This document shows, one piece after another, positions 1-12,311 of a stretch of DNA of 64,000 bases; the first letter of the stretch is position 1; every line of letters starts with the position of its first letter. The position numbers and the translations under genes were made by a program. This DNA is from Mesomycoplasma conjunctivae (GTDB lineage Bacteria > Bacillota_I > Bacilli_A > Mycoplasmatales > Metamycoplasmataceae), in NCBI RefSeq assembly GCF_000026765.1, contig NC_012806.1, positions 763,743 to 827,742 of the forward strand. Reading direction: 5' to 3'. Below the pieces are notes generated by a model. The model saw only the letters and a list, made by a program, of their open reading frames with translations. It was not told where the DNA came from and searched no databases.

Positions 1-769
1 TGTTTTCATAGTCAATTATAGGATTTTTCTCTTTAGATCCAAAATCAATAATGTGAGCAATAACTCGACATCTTTCAATATGTTTTAAAAAAGTAAAACC
101 CAAACCTTTGCCCTGACTAGCACCTTCAATTAAACCTGGTAAATCTGCTATAACAAATGATTTATCATACAATTTAACCAAACCCAACTGAGGCACCAAT
201 GTAGTAAAAGAATAATTGGCTATTTTTGGTTTTGCATTAGATATTTGCGATAAAAGTGTTGATTTTCCGGCATTTGGTTTACCAACTAAACCCACATCTG
301 CCATTACTTTTAAAACAAGTTGAAGCTCATAAAATTCACCTAAATCACCGTTTTCACTAATTCTTGGTGCTTTATTTTTTGCCGTTTTGAACTTAGTATT
401 ACCTCTACCTCCTTTACCACCTTTTGCGATTAAATATGGTTTTGTAGTAACCACATCACACATTAGTTTGTTTTCAACATAGACTTGTGTACCTATTGGC
501 ACTTTAACAAAAATATCACTCCCGCCCGCTCCATAACGATTTTTACTACGACCATTTTCTCCGTCATTACCCTTTATAATTTTAAGTGAATAAAAATTCA
601 AAAGCGTATTTAATCCTGAATCACCTACAAAATAAATAGATCCACCTGAACCACCATCTCCGCCATCTGGACCACCCTTATCAACATGAGCTTCACGACG
701 AAAAGATATAACTCCATTTCCGCCTTTTCCTGCCTCAACTTGAATTTTAACTTGGTCTAAAAATTTCAT
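1..769 (-). CDS. obgE: GTPase ObgE/CgtA, C-terminally cut by window edge
   Basis: Obg-family GTPase, a ribosome-associated large-subunit assembly and stress factor. The visible part starts [10 protein letters not shown] and carries the glycine-rich Obg fold (GGDGGSGG and similar runs), then the G domain with the P-loop GKPNAGKST near residue 160 and [10 protein letters not shown] as the G3 region. The 3' part lies beyond position 1. The ATG overlaps the stop of the upstream kinase gene (TAATG), so the two are translationally coupled. The identification is firm; the C-terminal domain cannot be seen. Confidence 0.96.
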   Translation of the reverse strand, partial: MKFLDQVKIQVEAGKGGNGVISFRREAHVDKGGPDGGDGGSGGSIYFVGDSGLNTLLNFYSLKIIKGNDGENGRSKNRYGAGGSDIFVKVPIGTQVYVENKLMCDVVTTKPYLIAKGGKGGRGNTKFKTAKNKAPRISENGDLGEFYELQLVLKVMADVGLVGKPNAGKSTLLSQISNAKPKIANYSFTTLVPQLGLVKLYDKSFVIADLPGLIEGASQGKGLGFTFLKHIERCRVIAHIIDFGSKEKNPIIDYEN

Positions 770-1491
770 TATTGTTTGTATCTTTCCAACTCTTTAATTA
801 AAACATCAAGTTTTTTTATAAAGGGTTTGTCATCAAAATATTGTTGTGGTTGAGAATTGTTTCAAAGAATGATAAGATAATTTACTAAAATTTTATGTTG
901 AATTACAAATTCATAAACATAATCGCCATAAGTATCAAGAAACAAAGATTCTTGCTCATCATTTAGTTGAGCTGATTCAATAAAATATGCTAAATCAAAA
1001 TGTTTATCACCTTTAGTTGCATATTCTCAATCAATAAAATAAATTTTACCATCTTTTTCAACCATATTAAAAAGTCATAAATCATTATGTAATGGGGTTG
1101 TTTTATCCATGTATTTTAAAACTTTAGTAATATGTTTATAATACTTATTAATAGCATCAATAGTAATCTTTTTTTCGTTAATGATCTTAATATAATTTTT
1201 CACACGAGCAGCATGATTTGAAGCAGGAAATGGCAGTTTGCTACTGTGAATTTCTTTCAATTGTAAGGCAATTTGCTTTAGATTTTCACTTGTTTTTTCT
1301 ACGGTAGATTCACCTAATCACTCTCAAGCAATTTGTTCTTTATCATTAGATACTAATTTGGGTACAAAGCTAAATTGTGATAAAAGCGCATAGTCAATTT
1401 TGTGATTGAATCCGTTATATTTTTTAATTTGCACAAATAATCCTTTATCATAATAAGAATCATTTGTATAACCTTTACTAATCTTTTTCAT
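769..1491 (-). CDS. APH/choline kinase-fold phosphotransferase
   Basis: 240 residues, starting [14 protein letters not shown] and read through several TGA (Trp) codons. The protein-kinase-like catalytic loop HNDLWLFN and the metal-binding DWEYA motif identify the aminoglycoside phosphotransferase/choline kinase superfamily. The N-terminal lobe is short. In mycoplasmas such genes are usually annotated as choline kinase (LicA-like) or phosphotransferase. A small-molecule alcohol is the likely acceptor, but the substrate cannot be read from the sequence. The gene overlaps obgE by one base. A drug-resistance role is not suggested by anything visible. Confidence 0.8.
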
Positions 1492-1667
1492 AATTGTTAA
1501 AATTGTAATAAATTTTATAATTTTTATAACAAAGATTAAATAAAAACAAGGCTGAAATATGATAAATAACTCAATCTCAGCACTTATATTTAAGCAAAAA
1601 ACTAAAAATTTAATATTTTTAGGAAAAAATTACGTTTTTTACTAATTTTTTCCATTTTTTGTCTACT

Positions 1668-1716
1668 TTGACTACTTTGTTCTAATTATAAGTAAAATAA
1701 TATATACGGAGAACAA
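1668..1716 (+). promoter_or_regulatory. Probable recA promoter and ribosome binding site
   Basis: The 225-base gap 1492-1716 separates divergent genes. TTGACT (1668-1673) resembles a -35 box. TAAAAT (1693-1698) is a possible -10 at a slightly long 19-base spacing, with TATAAG at 1687 as an alternative. CGGAG just upstream of the ATG at 1717 is the ribosome binding site. No SOS-type operator was recognised. Confidence 0.45.
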
Positions 1717-2706
1717 ATGATAGATGCAAAATTACTAAAACAAGCTCTTATTGATATTAAGAAAAAGTTTGGAAATGAATCAATAATGGTACTTGGTGAG
1801 CGACCTCCAGTAGACACAGAAGTTTTTTCAAGTGGTAGTCTCTCAATTGACAAAGCTCTTGGAGTAGGTGGTTTTCCAAAGGGAAGAATTATTGAAATTT
1901 TTGGCCCTGAATCATCAGGTAAGACAACTATTACCTTGCACGCGATTGCTGAAGTACAAAAACAAGGAGGAATTGCTGCTTTTATCGATGCTGAACATGC
2001 TATTGATCCACAATATGCCAAAAATTTAGGAATTGATATAGACAATTTAATTTTATCTCAACCCGACTCAGGTGAACAAGCACTTGACATAGTGGATACC
2101 TTAGTAAAAACCGGTGCTATTGACTTAATTGTTGTCGATTCTGTTGCCGCTTTAGTACCTACTGCCGAATTAGAAGGCGAAATGAAAGACCAAGTAATAG
2201 GTGCGCAAGCTCGCTTAATGTCAAAAGCGCTACGTAAAATTACAGCATCACTTAATAAAAATGGAACAACTGTGATTTTTATTAACCAGATACGTGAGAA
2301 AGTAGGAGTAATTTTTGGTAATCCAGAGACTACCCCAGGAGGAAGAGGATTAAAATTTTATTCTTCAATAAGATTAGATGTCAGAAAAATTCAGCAAATT
2401 AGCACTGGCAATGATATTACTGGGCACACTGTCAAAATTAAGGTAGTAAAAAATAAACTAGCAATTCCTTTCAAAACAGCGCTTGTGGAAATTATTTTTT
2501 CTAAAGGGATTTCCAAAGCTGCCGAAATTGCTCAGCTTGCTGAAGAAATGTTGATTTTAGAAAGAAAAGGATCTTGATTTGCATACAACGGACAAAATAT
2601 TGCTCAAGGCAAGGCAAATTTAAGACTTCTACTCGAAAACAATTCTAACTTATTTAATGAATTAAAAAATATTATTGAAAGCAAACTAAAAGATAATGAA
2701 AATTAA
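1717..2706 (+). CDS. recA: Recombinase A
   Basis: 329 residues, close to family length. RecA forms ATP-dependent filaments on single-stranded DNA for homologous recombination and repair. Walker [10 protein letters not shown] lies at about residues 63-71. [13 protein letters not shown] is the Walker B region and [11 protein letters not shown] matches loop L2. A TGA at 2575 falls where RecA has the conserved Trp of the SWxxYNG motif (here GSWFAYNG) and reading continues to the TAA at 2704. Stopping at that TGA would remove the C-terminal 43 residues. Confidence 0.98.
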
Positions 2707-2728
2707 AAATATTTAGTAAAATTATGTT

Positions 2729-4261
2729 ATGCAAAGGAAGAACCAAGTTTTTTTTTACTATTTATTTTTAATTTTAACTTTAGCCGCATTGGCTAGTGTA
2801 ATTTTTTTACTTTACTTTGTTTTAATAAGAAAACTAGATTGATATTTGTTTGCAATTGTTATTTTGGTTTACTTTTTCAATCTAATTTTTAACTTATATT
2901 TATTGCTACAACAAAGAAATTTTGAGGCCAAAATTTCTTGAATAGCCATTTTTTCAATCATACCTTTTATAGGTTCTTTTTTGTATGTAATTTATGGCCG
3001 TAGATATATAAATAGAAAAAATTCAAAGCATTTTTTTCAAGAATATAAAAATTTTACTAAGCAAGAAAATCTTCAAATTCCAAACATTGAAGTTGAAAAT
3101 GAAAAAAATTTTTTATTAGAATATGCTCAAAATAAATTTAACTCGCCTATTAGATCATTTAATTCAGAAATTATCGTTGACGGTTTTAAATTTTTTGAGC
3201 TTTTTTTTAATGCAATAAGAAATGCTAAAAAATTTATTTTTATAGATACTTTTATAATAAAAAACGACTTTATTTGAAAAGAATTAAAACAAATACTAAT
3301 ACAAAAAAGTTTAGAAGGTGTTGAAGTTAAAATTATAGTTGATTCTCTAGGAGTATATTTTATAAAAAATAGAGAATGAAAAGATTTAAAATCAAATAAG
3401 GTTGAAATACTATTTTATAATATAATCAAATTTCCTTTTTTATCAGGTAATAAGCTATATAGAAATCATAGAAAAGTGTATTTAATTGATGGAGAAATCG
3501 TTTTTACAGGTGGTAACAATATTTCAGAAGAATACATAGGTTTTAACAAAAAATTTGGTTATTGAGTAGATTTAAATATGAAATTAGAAGGCTCTATCGT
3601 ACAAAGTTATACTCAAAATTTCTTATTCAGTTGGAATAAATGATCAAGCAAAAAACAACAATTTGTCTATAAAAAAGAAGAGTATTTAACTACTGTCCCA
3701 ATTAATGAAGATAGTAATGATAGCAAAAATTACGGTGTTGTTTTACAAAGTGGACCAGTGACTGAAGAATCTATTATTGAAGGTTTTATTTTAAAACAAA
3801 TTTATTCTGCTAGAAAAAAAATTCAACTTTTTACTCCTTATTTTGCACCTTCACAAAAAATTATAGATGCATTATCTGATGTTTTGCTAGCTGGAATAGA
3901 AGTAGAAATTTATATACCTGGAAAAAATGATAAGTCATTTTTTATTTATTTTAATAGCTATTTTGCAAAAATGCTAAAAGAAAAGGGTGCAAAAATATAC
4001 ATTTTTAAAAAACTTTTTTATCATTCCAAATCAATTATTATCGATGAAAAAATTGGTATAATGGGTACACTAAACTTAGATTTAAGATCTTTGTTTTCTC
4101 AGTTTGAAATAAGTTTATTATTAACAGGGCCAGGAATTCATACTTATTTAGAATATATTCAGGATATGAAAAATAAAAAAATTGTTGTAGAAAAACAAGA
4201 TTATATAAAAATAAATTTATTTTTTAAAATGTTAATTCATCTTTTCAAACCGATTGTTTAA
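2729..4261 (+). CDS. cls: Cardiolipin synthase, phospholipase D family
   Basis: 510 residues from the ATG at 2729, read through several TGA codons. Two or three hydrophobic N-terminal segments are followed by two PLD domains. The HKD motifs are NHRKVYLIDGEIVFTGG near residue 245 and HSKSIIIDEKIGIMG near residue 431, each with His, Lys and Asp. The enzyme condenses phosphatidylglycerol at the membrane. It starts 22 bases after recA. An alternative ATG at 2724 is in a closed frame. Specificity for cardiolipin rather than a related phosphatidyl transfer is inferred from the family layout. Confidence 0.92.
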
Positions 4262-4332
4262 GTATTTTTTAAATTAGTTAAAATTATGGTAAAATTAACA
4301 AAATATTAAATTGTTTAAAAGGGGGATCTATT

Positions 4333-4569
4333 ATGGTTTTTAAAACAATAATTTTAGTAATTATTTTAATAATATCTGTTTTAATGATTATAGTTTCTCT
4401 TTTAATGTCCCCGCATTCAAATTCATTCTCAGGTGCTCTTATTGGTTCTAGTGATTTAGATCTTTTTCAAGTATCCAAAGAAAGAAGTTTTAAAAAATTT
4501 ACAAAATGAACAATGTTTGTGCTTGGAATACTATTTATGATAATCGCACTTTTAATAAGGCTTTTGTAA
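4333..4569 (+). CDS. secG: Protein-export membrane protein SecG
   Basis: 78 residues with two hydrophobic segments (about residues 3-26 and 58-77) separated by a polar loop rich in Ser and Gly. This is the size and topology of SecG, an accessory subunit of the SecYEG translocon. The gene is preceded by AAAAGGGGGATC, a strong ribosome binding site. It sits immediately before rnr, the usual Firmicutes secG-rnr order, which supports the call more than the poorly conserved sequence does. One internal TGA encodes Trp. Confidence 0.85.
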
Positions 4570-4573
4570 TTTT

Positions 4574-6664
4574 ATGTTTATACCAGACCAAATTTTATGT
4601 AAATTTTTAACACAACCAAAAACATTTATTGAAATAACTAAAAACTTTAATATACCTTACAATAAAAATTACACAATTACTAATCAAATCAGCAAATTGA
4701 TTGAAAATTTTGTTGTTTTTAAATTACCAGATGGTAGATATCATTGCCCTGTTTTTTTAGAATCAAAAGTCGGAATATACAGATCAAAACAAGCCACTTT
4801 TGGTTTTGTAGAAGATAAAGATAATCCACAAAGCGAAAATAATATTTTTGTTCCTGCAAAATTTAGTGCAAACTCACTTGAAGGTGACGAAGTAAGGGTA
4901 AATATTTACAAAGACTCTTTAAAACCCGAACAAAAATATGGTGTTATCACAAAAATTTTACATAGAAATTTAAAATTTCTAATTGGTAAAATTGTTGAAA
5001 ATGGAACATTTTTAGATTTTGAACCTATAAATTTGAACACTAAAGTGCTATTTAGATGACAAAATCCTTCTATGACCTCTTCATTAAAAAGTGGTGATTT
5101 TGTTAAGGTAAAAATTGTTGACTACCAAAAACGAATTTTAAAAATATCTCTTATTCAAAAAATAGGCCATGAATCAGAACATTTTTTGAATGTAAAAATT
5201 CCTATTATTGATTCTGGTGTATCAACAATTTTTAATGAAGAAGTTATTCAAGAATCAAAGCAAATTCCTCAAGAAATTAAGTCAATCGATCCAGATAGAA
5301 TTGATCTAAGAAATGAAGTTGTCATTACTATTGATGGTGATGATACTAAAGATTTTGATGATGCTATTTCCATAGAAACTAAGGAAAACAACTACATTTT
5401 AAAAGTACATATAGCAGATGTGAGTTATTATGTAACTGAAGATAGTGCACTTGATTTGGAAGCAAAAGCTCGTGGGACATCTATTTACCTACCTCACATA
5501 GTAATTCCTATGTTGCCCGAATCTTTATCAAATGGGATTTGTTCACTAAATCCAAATGTTGATAGATACACAATTACTATGGAAGCTTTAATTGATAAAA
5601 ATGGCCAAAATTTAAGCGTTAAAATTTATCCATCAGTAATTAGATCATACAAGCGTCTAACATATCATCAGGTAAATGAATTTTTTGATAACAAACTCAG
5701 TTTTGGTGATCCTAAATTAGAAAATTTATTAAAAAATGCTTTAAAATTGGGGCAAATTTTAAGAAAATACAAAGAAAACCAAGGATATGTTGATCTTGAA
5801 ATTGATGAATCAAAAATCATTCTAGACGAACAAGGTTATACAGAAAGAATTGAAATTAAAGAACGTGGTTTAAGCGAAAATATCATTGAAGATTTTATGG
5901 TAAGAGCTAATGAAAATGTCTCTAAATATTTAGCAGATCATAATTTTCCCAACTTATACAGAGTTCATAACAAACCTGATAGCCAAAGAATTCTACAATT
6001 AAATCAAATTATTAAAAATTTGGGTCTTGAGATTCAAATACCTTACAATGTTGATTCCAAATCTTTTGCAGATTTTGTAAATCAAATCAAAAATAAACAA
6101 AATGACAACTTCATCAAAATTGCAATTCTCAGAACTATGCAAAAAGCTATTTATTCCGATGTAAATGAAGGTCATTTTGGTTTGGCCTCCAAGTTTTATA
6201 GCCATTTTACAAGTCCAATTAGACGTTATCCTGACCTTATTTTACATAGAATTATTCGCCATTTTATTTTTAACAAAAACACAGATATTACTCATTTTAA
6301 CAATATTTTAGCCATCGAAGCTAGCTCGACTACTGAACTAGAACAAAAAGCTTTTGTTTTAGAAAGAAAAATAGTTGGCATTAAAAAAGCTGAATACATC
6401 AACAAACATATAGGCAAAAGCTTTAACGCACAAATAAACTCAATTTTAAAATTTGGTTTTTTTGTAGAAATTGAAGGTATATTTGATGCATTAGTAGGTG
6501 TAAAATCACTACCAGATAATGATGAAGATGTCTACAATGTTTCAGAAGATGGTTTTTCTATCTCAAACAGTAAATTCGAATTCAAACTTGGACAAATAGT
6601 AAATGTGACAATCACAGAAGTAGATACCTGAAATGGAAAAGTGAGTGCAAAAATAAATATTTAA
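4574..6664 (+). CDS. rnr: Ribonuclease R (RNB-family 3'-5' exoribonuclease)
   Basis: 696 residues. N-terminal winged-helix and cold-shock OB regions are followed by the RNB catalytic domain with DGDDTKDFDDAISI near residue 260, whose aspartates hold the catalytic metals, and a C-terminal S1 domain (NAQINSILKFGFFVEI). The enzyme degrades structured RNA, tmRNA-tagged mRNA and rRNA fragments. The gene starts 4 bases after secG, so it is co-transcribed. Two TGA codons (5057 and 6629) encode Trp, the last just before the end. Confidence 0.96.
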
Positions 6665-6706
6665 ATTTTGTGTGTGCTTAAATGAGGTTTTTTATAGAAA
6701 ATAGTG

Positions 6707-6712
6707 TATAAT
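6707..6712 (+). promoter_or_regulatory. Candidate -10 box in the rnr-rnjA gap
   Basis: TATAAT within GTGTATAATATAAT, about 105 bases upstream of the RNase J start. No convincing -35 box is visible. The gap 6665-6816 has no ORF. Confidence 0.35.
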
Positions 6713-6816
6713 ATAATTTTTTAATTAGTTTAATAAATTAATTTTTCACAATGAAGTATTTTAACTTCTAATATAATTAGTATTTTCAAGTATCTTATTG
6801 AAAAGATAGGAATTTT

Positions 6817-8970
6817 ATGTCACCAACTGATAATCCAACACGTTTTTTTGGGCTAGGTGGTATGCAAGAAATTGGTAAATCCACTTTAGTAATCGAAGAC
6901 GATAACGACATTGTTATCATCGATGCTGGAATTAAATTTGCAAATATTTTTGCTACCGGTATTAAAGGAATGGTTCCCGACTACCAATATTTAAAACAAA
7001 ACGAATCAAAAATAAGGGGCGTTTTTATAACTCACGGGCATGAAGATCACATTGGCGGAATCGCCTATTTAGTTAGACAAGTCCAAATTAAAGCTATTTA
7101 TGGTGCCAAAATAGCAATTGAATTTTTAAAAGCAAAATTTGCTGATTTAAAAATTCACGAAAATGTCAAATTTATCGAAATTAATAAAGATGATGTTTAC
7201 AAATTCAACACTTTAAGTGTGGATTTTTGAACAGCGCAGCACTCAATACCTGATGCCTTTGGAATCAGAATTACATCTCCGCATGGTTCTATAATGTGCA
7301 CTGGTGATTTTCGATTTGACTATACTCCAATTGGAAATTATACAGATTTTGATCGCCTTAAAACTATTGGTGATCAAAATTTAACTGTTCTCTTTTCAGA
7401 TTCTACCAATGCTATGAGACCAAACCACTCACCTTCTGAAAAAGATATTTTATCTGATATTGAAATGCATATGAGATCTGCGACTAAAAAAATCATCATT
7501 ACCGCTTTTGCTTCAAATTTAACAAGAATTAAAGCTATTATGGAATTAGGTATTAAGCTCAACAAAAAAATTATTACTTTTGGTCGTTCAATGGTCAATG
7601 GAATAAACATTGGTCGAAAAATTGGTTATATTGAAATTCCTAATGAATCATTTGCAGGTAAAAACTTAAACCAATATGAGCCAAATGAACTTTTAATTTT
7701 AACAACTGGTAGTCAAGGTGAACAACTAGCTGCTCTTGATAGAATGTCTAACAGAAAACATCCCAAAGTTGCAATTGAGTCTGGTGACTTAGTAATTTTT
7801 TCCTCTTCACCAATTCCTGGAAATAGAATTAAAATAGAGCATTTAATTAATAGACTTTATAAATTAAATGCAATTATCAAGGAAAATGGACCAGATGGCT
7901 ACCTACATACATCAGGTCATGCTTATAAAGAAGAGCATGAAAAAATATTTCAATATACAAAACCAAAATATTTTTTCCCTTACCACGGCGAATACCGTAT
8001 GTGTTTAGCTCATAAACAAACAGCAATAGAATGTGGAGTTAAAAAGGAAAATGTTTTAATACCTGCAAATGGTCAAGTATATGAAATGGTGAATCAAGAG
8101 GTAAGGTTAACTAAAAAAACTGTGGCTTGTGATCCAGTCTACATTGATGGTGAAATTATTTCCCTTGATAATACAAGAATTATTGATGAACGTGAGCTAA
8201 TGCGTGAAAATGGTTTTGTTTATGTTTTAGTTCCAATTAATAGGGTTGATAATTCAATTTTTGGGCGTGTAAAAATTATTTCACGTGGTGCTTTTATAGT
8301 GAAAAAATCACAGGAAATGGTTCAAGAAATAAGAAGACTTGTCCATTCTTCAATTTTATTTTTGCTAAAAAATAAAACAGATGTTTCTATTCCCCAAATT
8401 AAACAGACTGTTAAAAACCGTTTAAATACCTTCTTTTATAAACAAAGAAGAAGAAAACCAGTTATTCTTTCATCAGTAATTTATGTAGATGAAAGACAAG
8501 ATTTTATTCAAAATCACAAAAAAGCAAAGTCTAGCAAAGATAAACAAGAAAAAGCGATTACAGTTAACAAAAAAACAGCCAAAAATAAAGTAAAAAAAGT
8601 AGCAAATAATGAAGCTGAAAAACAAAAAAATACAACAAAAAAGACACAAATTAAGAGGAAAAATAAACAAATATTAACAAATTCTAACAATTCTATTGAT
8701 GTTGCTACTTCCAACAATTCAATCAAAAATAACCATATTGAAAACAAAAATAAACAAGTTGCAAAACAAGTCATAAAAAACACCAATAATCAAAAAGCTA
8801 AAAATAGTGAAAAACCAAAATTAAAAACTAGAAATCAAACTAAACAAACCAAAAAAAATAAAGAAGATAATAAACCTCTAAGCACAAATTTACAGCCAAA
8901 AAATAAAAGCAAAAATCTAATCGCTAAAAATAAAAACAAACTAAAAGAAGACAAAAAAATAGAGGAATAA
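6817..8970 (+). CDS. rnjA: Ribonuclease J with long basic low-complexity tail
   Basis: 717 residues. It has a beta-lactamase/beta-CASP fold with the zinc motif HGHEDHIGG near residue 73, CTGDFRFDY, TSGHAYKEEH in the beta-CASP region and FFPYHGEYRM. The enzyme acts in 5'-3' exonucleolytic and endonucleolytic mRNA decay and RNA maturation. The family is about 555-570 residues. Here the core ends near residue 565 and is followed by about 150 residues made mostly of Lys, Asn, Gln and Thr, predicted disordered and strongly positive. Whether the paralogue is J1 or J2 is uncertain. uvrA starts 3 bases downstream. Confidence 0.93.
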
Positions 8971-8973
8971 TAA

Positions 8974-11826
8974 ATGTCTGACCACAAAGATACTCATAAT
9001 TTTATTTATATTAAAGGTGCAAAAGAGAACAATTTAAAAGATATTGATATTGTTATTCCTAAAAATAAATTAGTAGTTTTTACTGGCGTTTCTGGTTCTG
9101 GAAAATCTTCTTTAGCCTTTGCAACTATTTATGAAGAAGGAAAAAGAAGATACATTGATTCGCTTAGTTCATATGCTAGACAATTCTTAGGTGGTACAAA
9201 AAAACCTAATGTTGAGTCTATTCATGGTCTATCACCAGCGGTCTCTATTGAACAAAAAACAACACAGAACAATCCTAGATCAACTGTGGGAACCATTACT
9301 GAAATTTATGATTATTTAAGATTATTGTTTTCAAAAATAGGTAGACCTTTTTGTCCAAACCACAAAAAAGAAATTAGTGTTCAAAAGATGAACCACATTC
9401 TGGAAAATATTTTTAGTTTACCAGAAGACAACTTAGTTATGTTTTTGGCACCTGTGATATCAAATAAAAAAGGTTCACATGAAAATTTGCTGCAAAAAAT
9501 TGAACGCGAAGGTTTTTTAAGACTTCGAATTGATAACGAAATTTATAAATTAGGTAGTGATGAAATCAAGTTGGACAAAAACAAGAAACACAATATTGAC
9601 ATTGTTGTTGATAGATTTGCTATCAATGAATCTAATCGACAAAGAATAATTGATTCAATCAATGTTGCCTTTGAATATGGAAATGGTATTGCAATTGTGC
9701 ATGATTATAACAAAAACCAGGATATCAGATTTTCAAAATTGCAAGCTTGTGATCAATGTGATTTTAATATGCCAAATATCGAAAATCGTTTATTTTCCTT
9801 CAATTCTCCATATGGTATGTGTTCTGTTTGTAAAGGTTTGGGAACAAATTTAGAAGCTGATTTTGACTTAGTAGCGCCTGAAAATTTTCTCTCAATTGAA
9901 CAAGGTGGGATTAAATATTTTGGCAAATCAGTCAATACCAAATCAATGGAATGGCAAGAATTTGAAGTACTTTTAAACTATTATAATATTGACAAGCAAA
10001 TCCCAATTACTGATTTGACAGGAAGACAACTTAAGATAATTAAATATGGCTCTGATGTCGAAATTGCTTACAACATCATCTCTGAAAGTGGTAAAGAGTA
10101 CAAATATGACCGCAGAATTGAAGGAATTTTAAACAAAATTGAAAGAAAATATCTAGAAACCTCAAGCGAAGATCTCCGAAGTTGATTTAAAAGGTTTATG
10201 TCTGAATTTCCTTGTAATCATTGCCACGGTTCACGACTCAATAATTATGCCTTATCTGTTTTAATTAACGGCTTAAATATCTTCGAAGTAGGGAATTTAG
10301 CAATTAGTGAAGCAATTGAATTTTTTGCTAATCTCAAACTAAATGAGTTTGAAAATCAAGTATCAAAGTCAATACTTGATGAAATTAAGGTGCGGCTTTC
10401 CTTTTTAAACAATGTTGGACTAGAATATTTAAGTTTAAACAGAACTGCAGCAACTCTTTCAGGTGGTGAATCACAAAGAATTCGTCTGGCAAGCCAAATA
10501 GGCTCTAAACTGACAGGAATTTTATATGTGCTAGATGAACCTTCGATAGGTTTACATCAAAAAGATAACCAAAAACTCATTGATTCTTTGAAACAGATGG
10601 TAGAAATTGGTAATACCTTAATCGTGGTAGAACACGACGAGGAAACTATTTTAGCTGCTGATTATATCTTCGACATCGGTCCACTTGCTGGTCAACAAGG
10701 AGGTTATTTAGTTGCCCAAGGTACTATAAATGATATCAAAAATAATCCAGATTCACTCACCGGTCAATTTTTAAGTGGCAAAAGAGAAATTGAAATTCCC
10801 AAAATAAGACGTGCTGGGAAAAAACAGTTTATCATTATTGAAGGTGCGACTGAAAACAATTTAAAAAATATCGATGTTGAAATTCCTTTAGGAAAACTAG
10901 TGGTCATCACTGGCGTCTCTGGATCTGGAAAATCTAGTCTCATTAATGAAATTTTAGTCAAAGGTATTACTAAAGAAATCCATGGTTCACAATCACGCGT
11001 GGGCGCGCATAAAGCTATCAAAGGAATTTATAATCTTGATAAATTGGTAGCTATATCACAGGCGCCGATTGGGCGCACACCGCGTTCCAATCCGGCAACT
11101 TATACTTCTGTTTTTGATGACATCAGAGATGTTTTTGCTTCGACAGAACAAGCAAGAACCATGGGTTTTAACAAGGGGAAATTTTCATTTAATCTACCTT
11201 ATGGACGCTGTGACAAATGTCAAGGCGATGGGCAAATAAAAATTGAAATGTACTTTATGCCTGACATCTACGTCTTATGTGATCACTGTGGTGGCAAACG
11301 TTATTTACCTGATGTTCTTGAAGTTAAATACAAAGGAAAATCGATTGCTGATGTATTAGAAATGTCAGTAGAAGAAGCTTATAGTTTTTTTGCAACACGA
11401 GCTAAAATCAAAGATAAATTACAAGCGCTAATGGATGTTGGTCTTAATTATATTAGTTTGGGACAATCCGCTACCACACTTTCAGGTGGTGAAGCTCAAC
11501 GTATCAAACTAGCAACATATTTGCAAAAAAAGGCAACTGGAAAATCAATGTTTGTCCTTGATGAGCCAACCACAGGACTACACTCATATGATGTTGCTAA
11601 TTTAATCCAAGTACTAAATCGCATTGTCGACAATGGTGACACTGTAGTAGTTATTGAACATAATTTAGATGTCATCAAAGTGGCTGATTATATTATCGAT
11701 TTGGGACCAAATGGGGGCTCCGGAGGTGGTCAAATTGTTGCAAAAGGAACACCTGAAGCTGTTGCAAAAAACCCAAATTCATATACTGGTTTGTATTTAT
11801 CTATGATGTTAAATACAAAGGATTAA
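8974..11826 (+). CDS. uvrA: Excinuclease ABC subunit A
   Basis: 950 residues, the normal UvrA length. It contains two ABC ATPase modules. Walker A GVSGSGKSS occurs near residue 34 and again near residue 646, and each module has an LSGGE(S/A)QR signature and a DEP Walker B. Cys-rich zinc motifs are present (CDQC...CSVCKG, CNHCHG, CDKCQG...CDHCGG). UvrA recognises DNA damage with UvrB in nucleotide excision repair. The TGA at 10183 encodes Trp and is not a break. A palindromic terminator begins at its stop codon. Confidence 0.98.
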
Positions 11827-11869
11827 ATATTAAAAAAAGTGTATAAATTTATACACTTTTTTTAATATT
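11826..11869. terminator. Palindromic bidirectional terminator after uvrA
   Basis: A perfect 44-base palindrome whose core GTGTATAAATTTATACAC is flanked by an A run on the left and a T run on the right. It can terminate both uvrA (plus) and the membrane protein gene (minus) that ends at 11892. Confidence 0.85.
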
Positions 11870-11891
11870 AGTAAAATAAAATTATTGGTTT

Positions 11892-12311
11892 TTATTTTTT
11901 CTTGTTAACTACTTTTATAATTTTTTTACGAATTCTATTTTCAATTTTTTGTTTGATTATTAAAGCTGGTATTATTAATAAAATAATTATAAATACAATA
12001 ATAGTGCGCAGAGCAATAAGCAATGTTGAATTGGTTAAATTGTAAGTGAGTAAAATAAAAATTAGTGCTATTGAAATAATAGTATAATAAAAAATAAAAC
12101 CAAAACCAACAACTCTTAATTTTGTTCACAATAAAGAAATTGAAAAACTTAGAAATAAATATAAAATTGAAATTAGTGCTAAATAGCCAAAAGAAATAAC
12201 TTCACGTTTGTAAAAATCTGGGGAAAAGAACAAAAAAAGAAGAAAAATAGGTAAAAAATATGTCAATATCGCAAACACAAAATCAGGAAGTTTGGATATT
12301 TTTTTATACAT
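11892..12311 (-). CDS. Small integral membrane protein, unknown function
   Basis: 139 residues, starting [16 protein letters not shown], with about four hydrophobic segments (near residues 8-28, 40-60, 68-88 and 98-118) and a strongly basic C-terminal tail. The TGA at 12126-12128 is read as Trp. It overlaps the thrS stop by 8 bases, so it is probably translated from the trpS-thrS transcript. I do not recognise a family. A start at this ATG is favoured because the membrane segments follow at once. Confidence 0.65.

Noticed and set aside
769-1491. Aminoglycoside resistance gene
   Set aside because: The HNDLWLFN/DWE motifs only define the superfamily; a choline-kinase-like metabolic role is likelier in a core-gene context.
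8473-8786. Minus-strand Phe/Leu-rich ORFs opposite the RNase J tail
   Set aside because: They are the antisense of an AAA/AAT-codon-rich tract, with no ribosome binding site.
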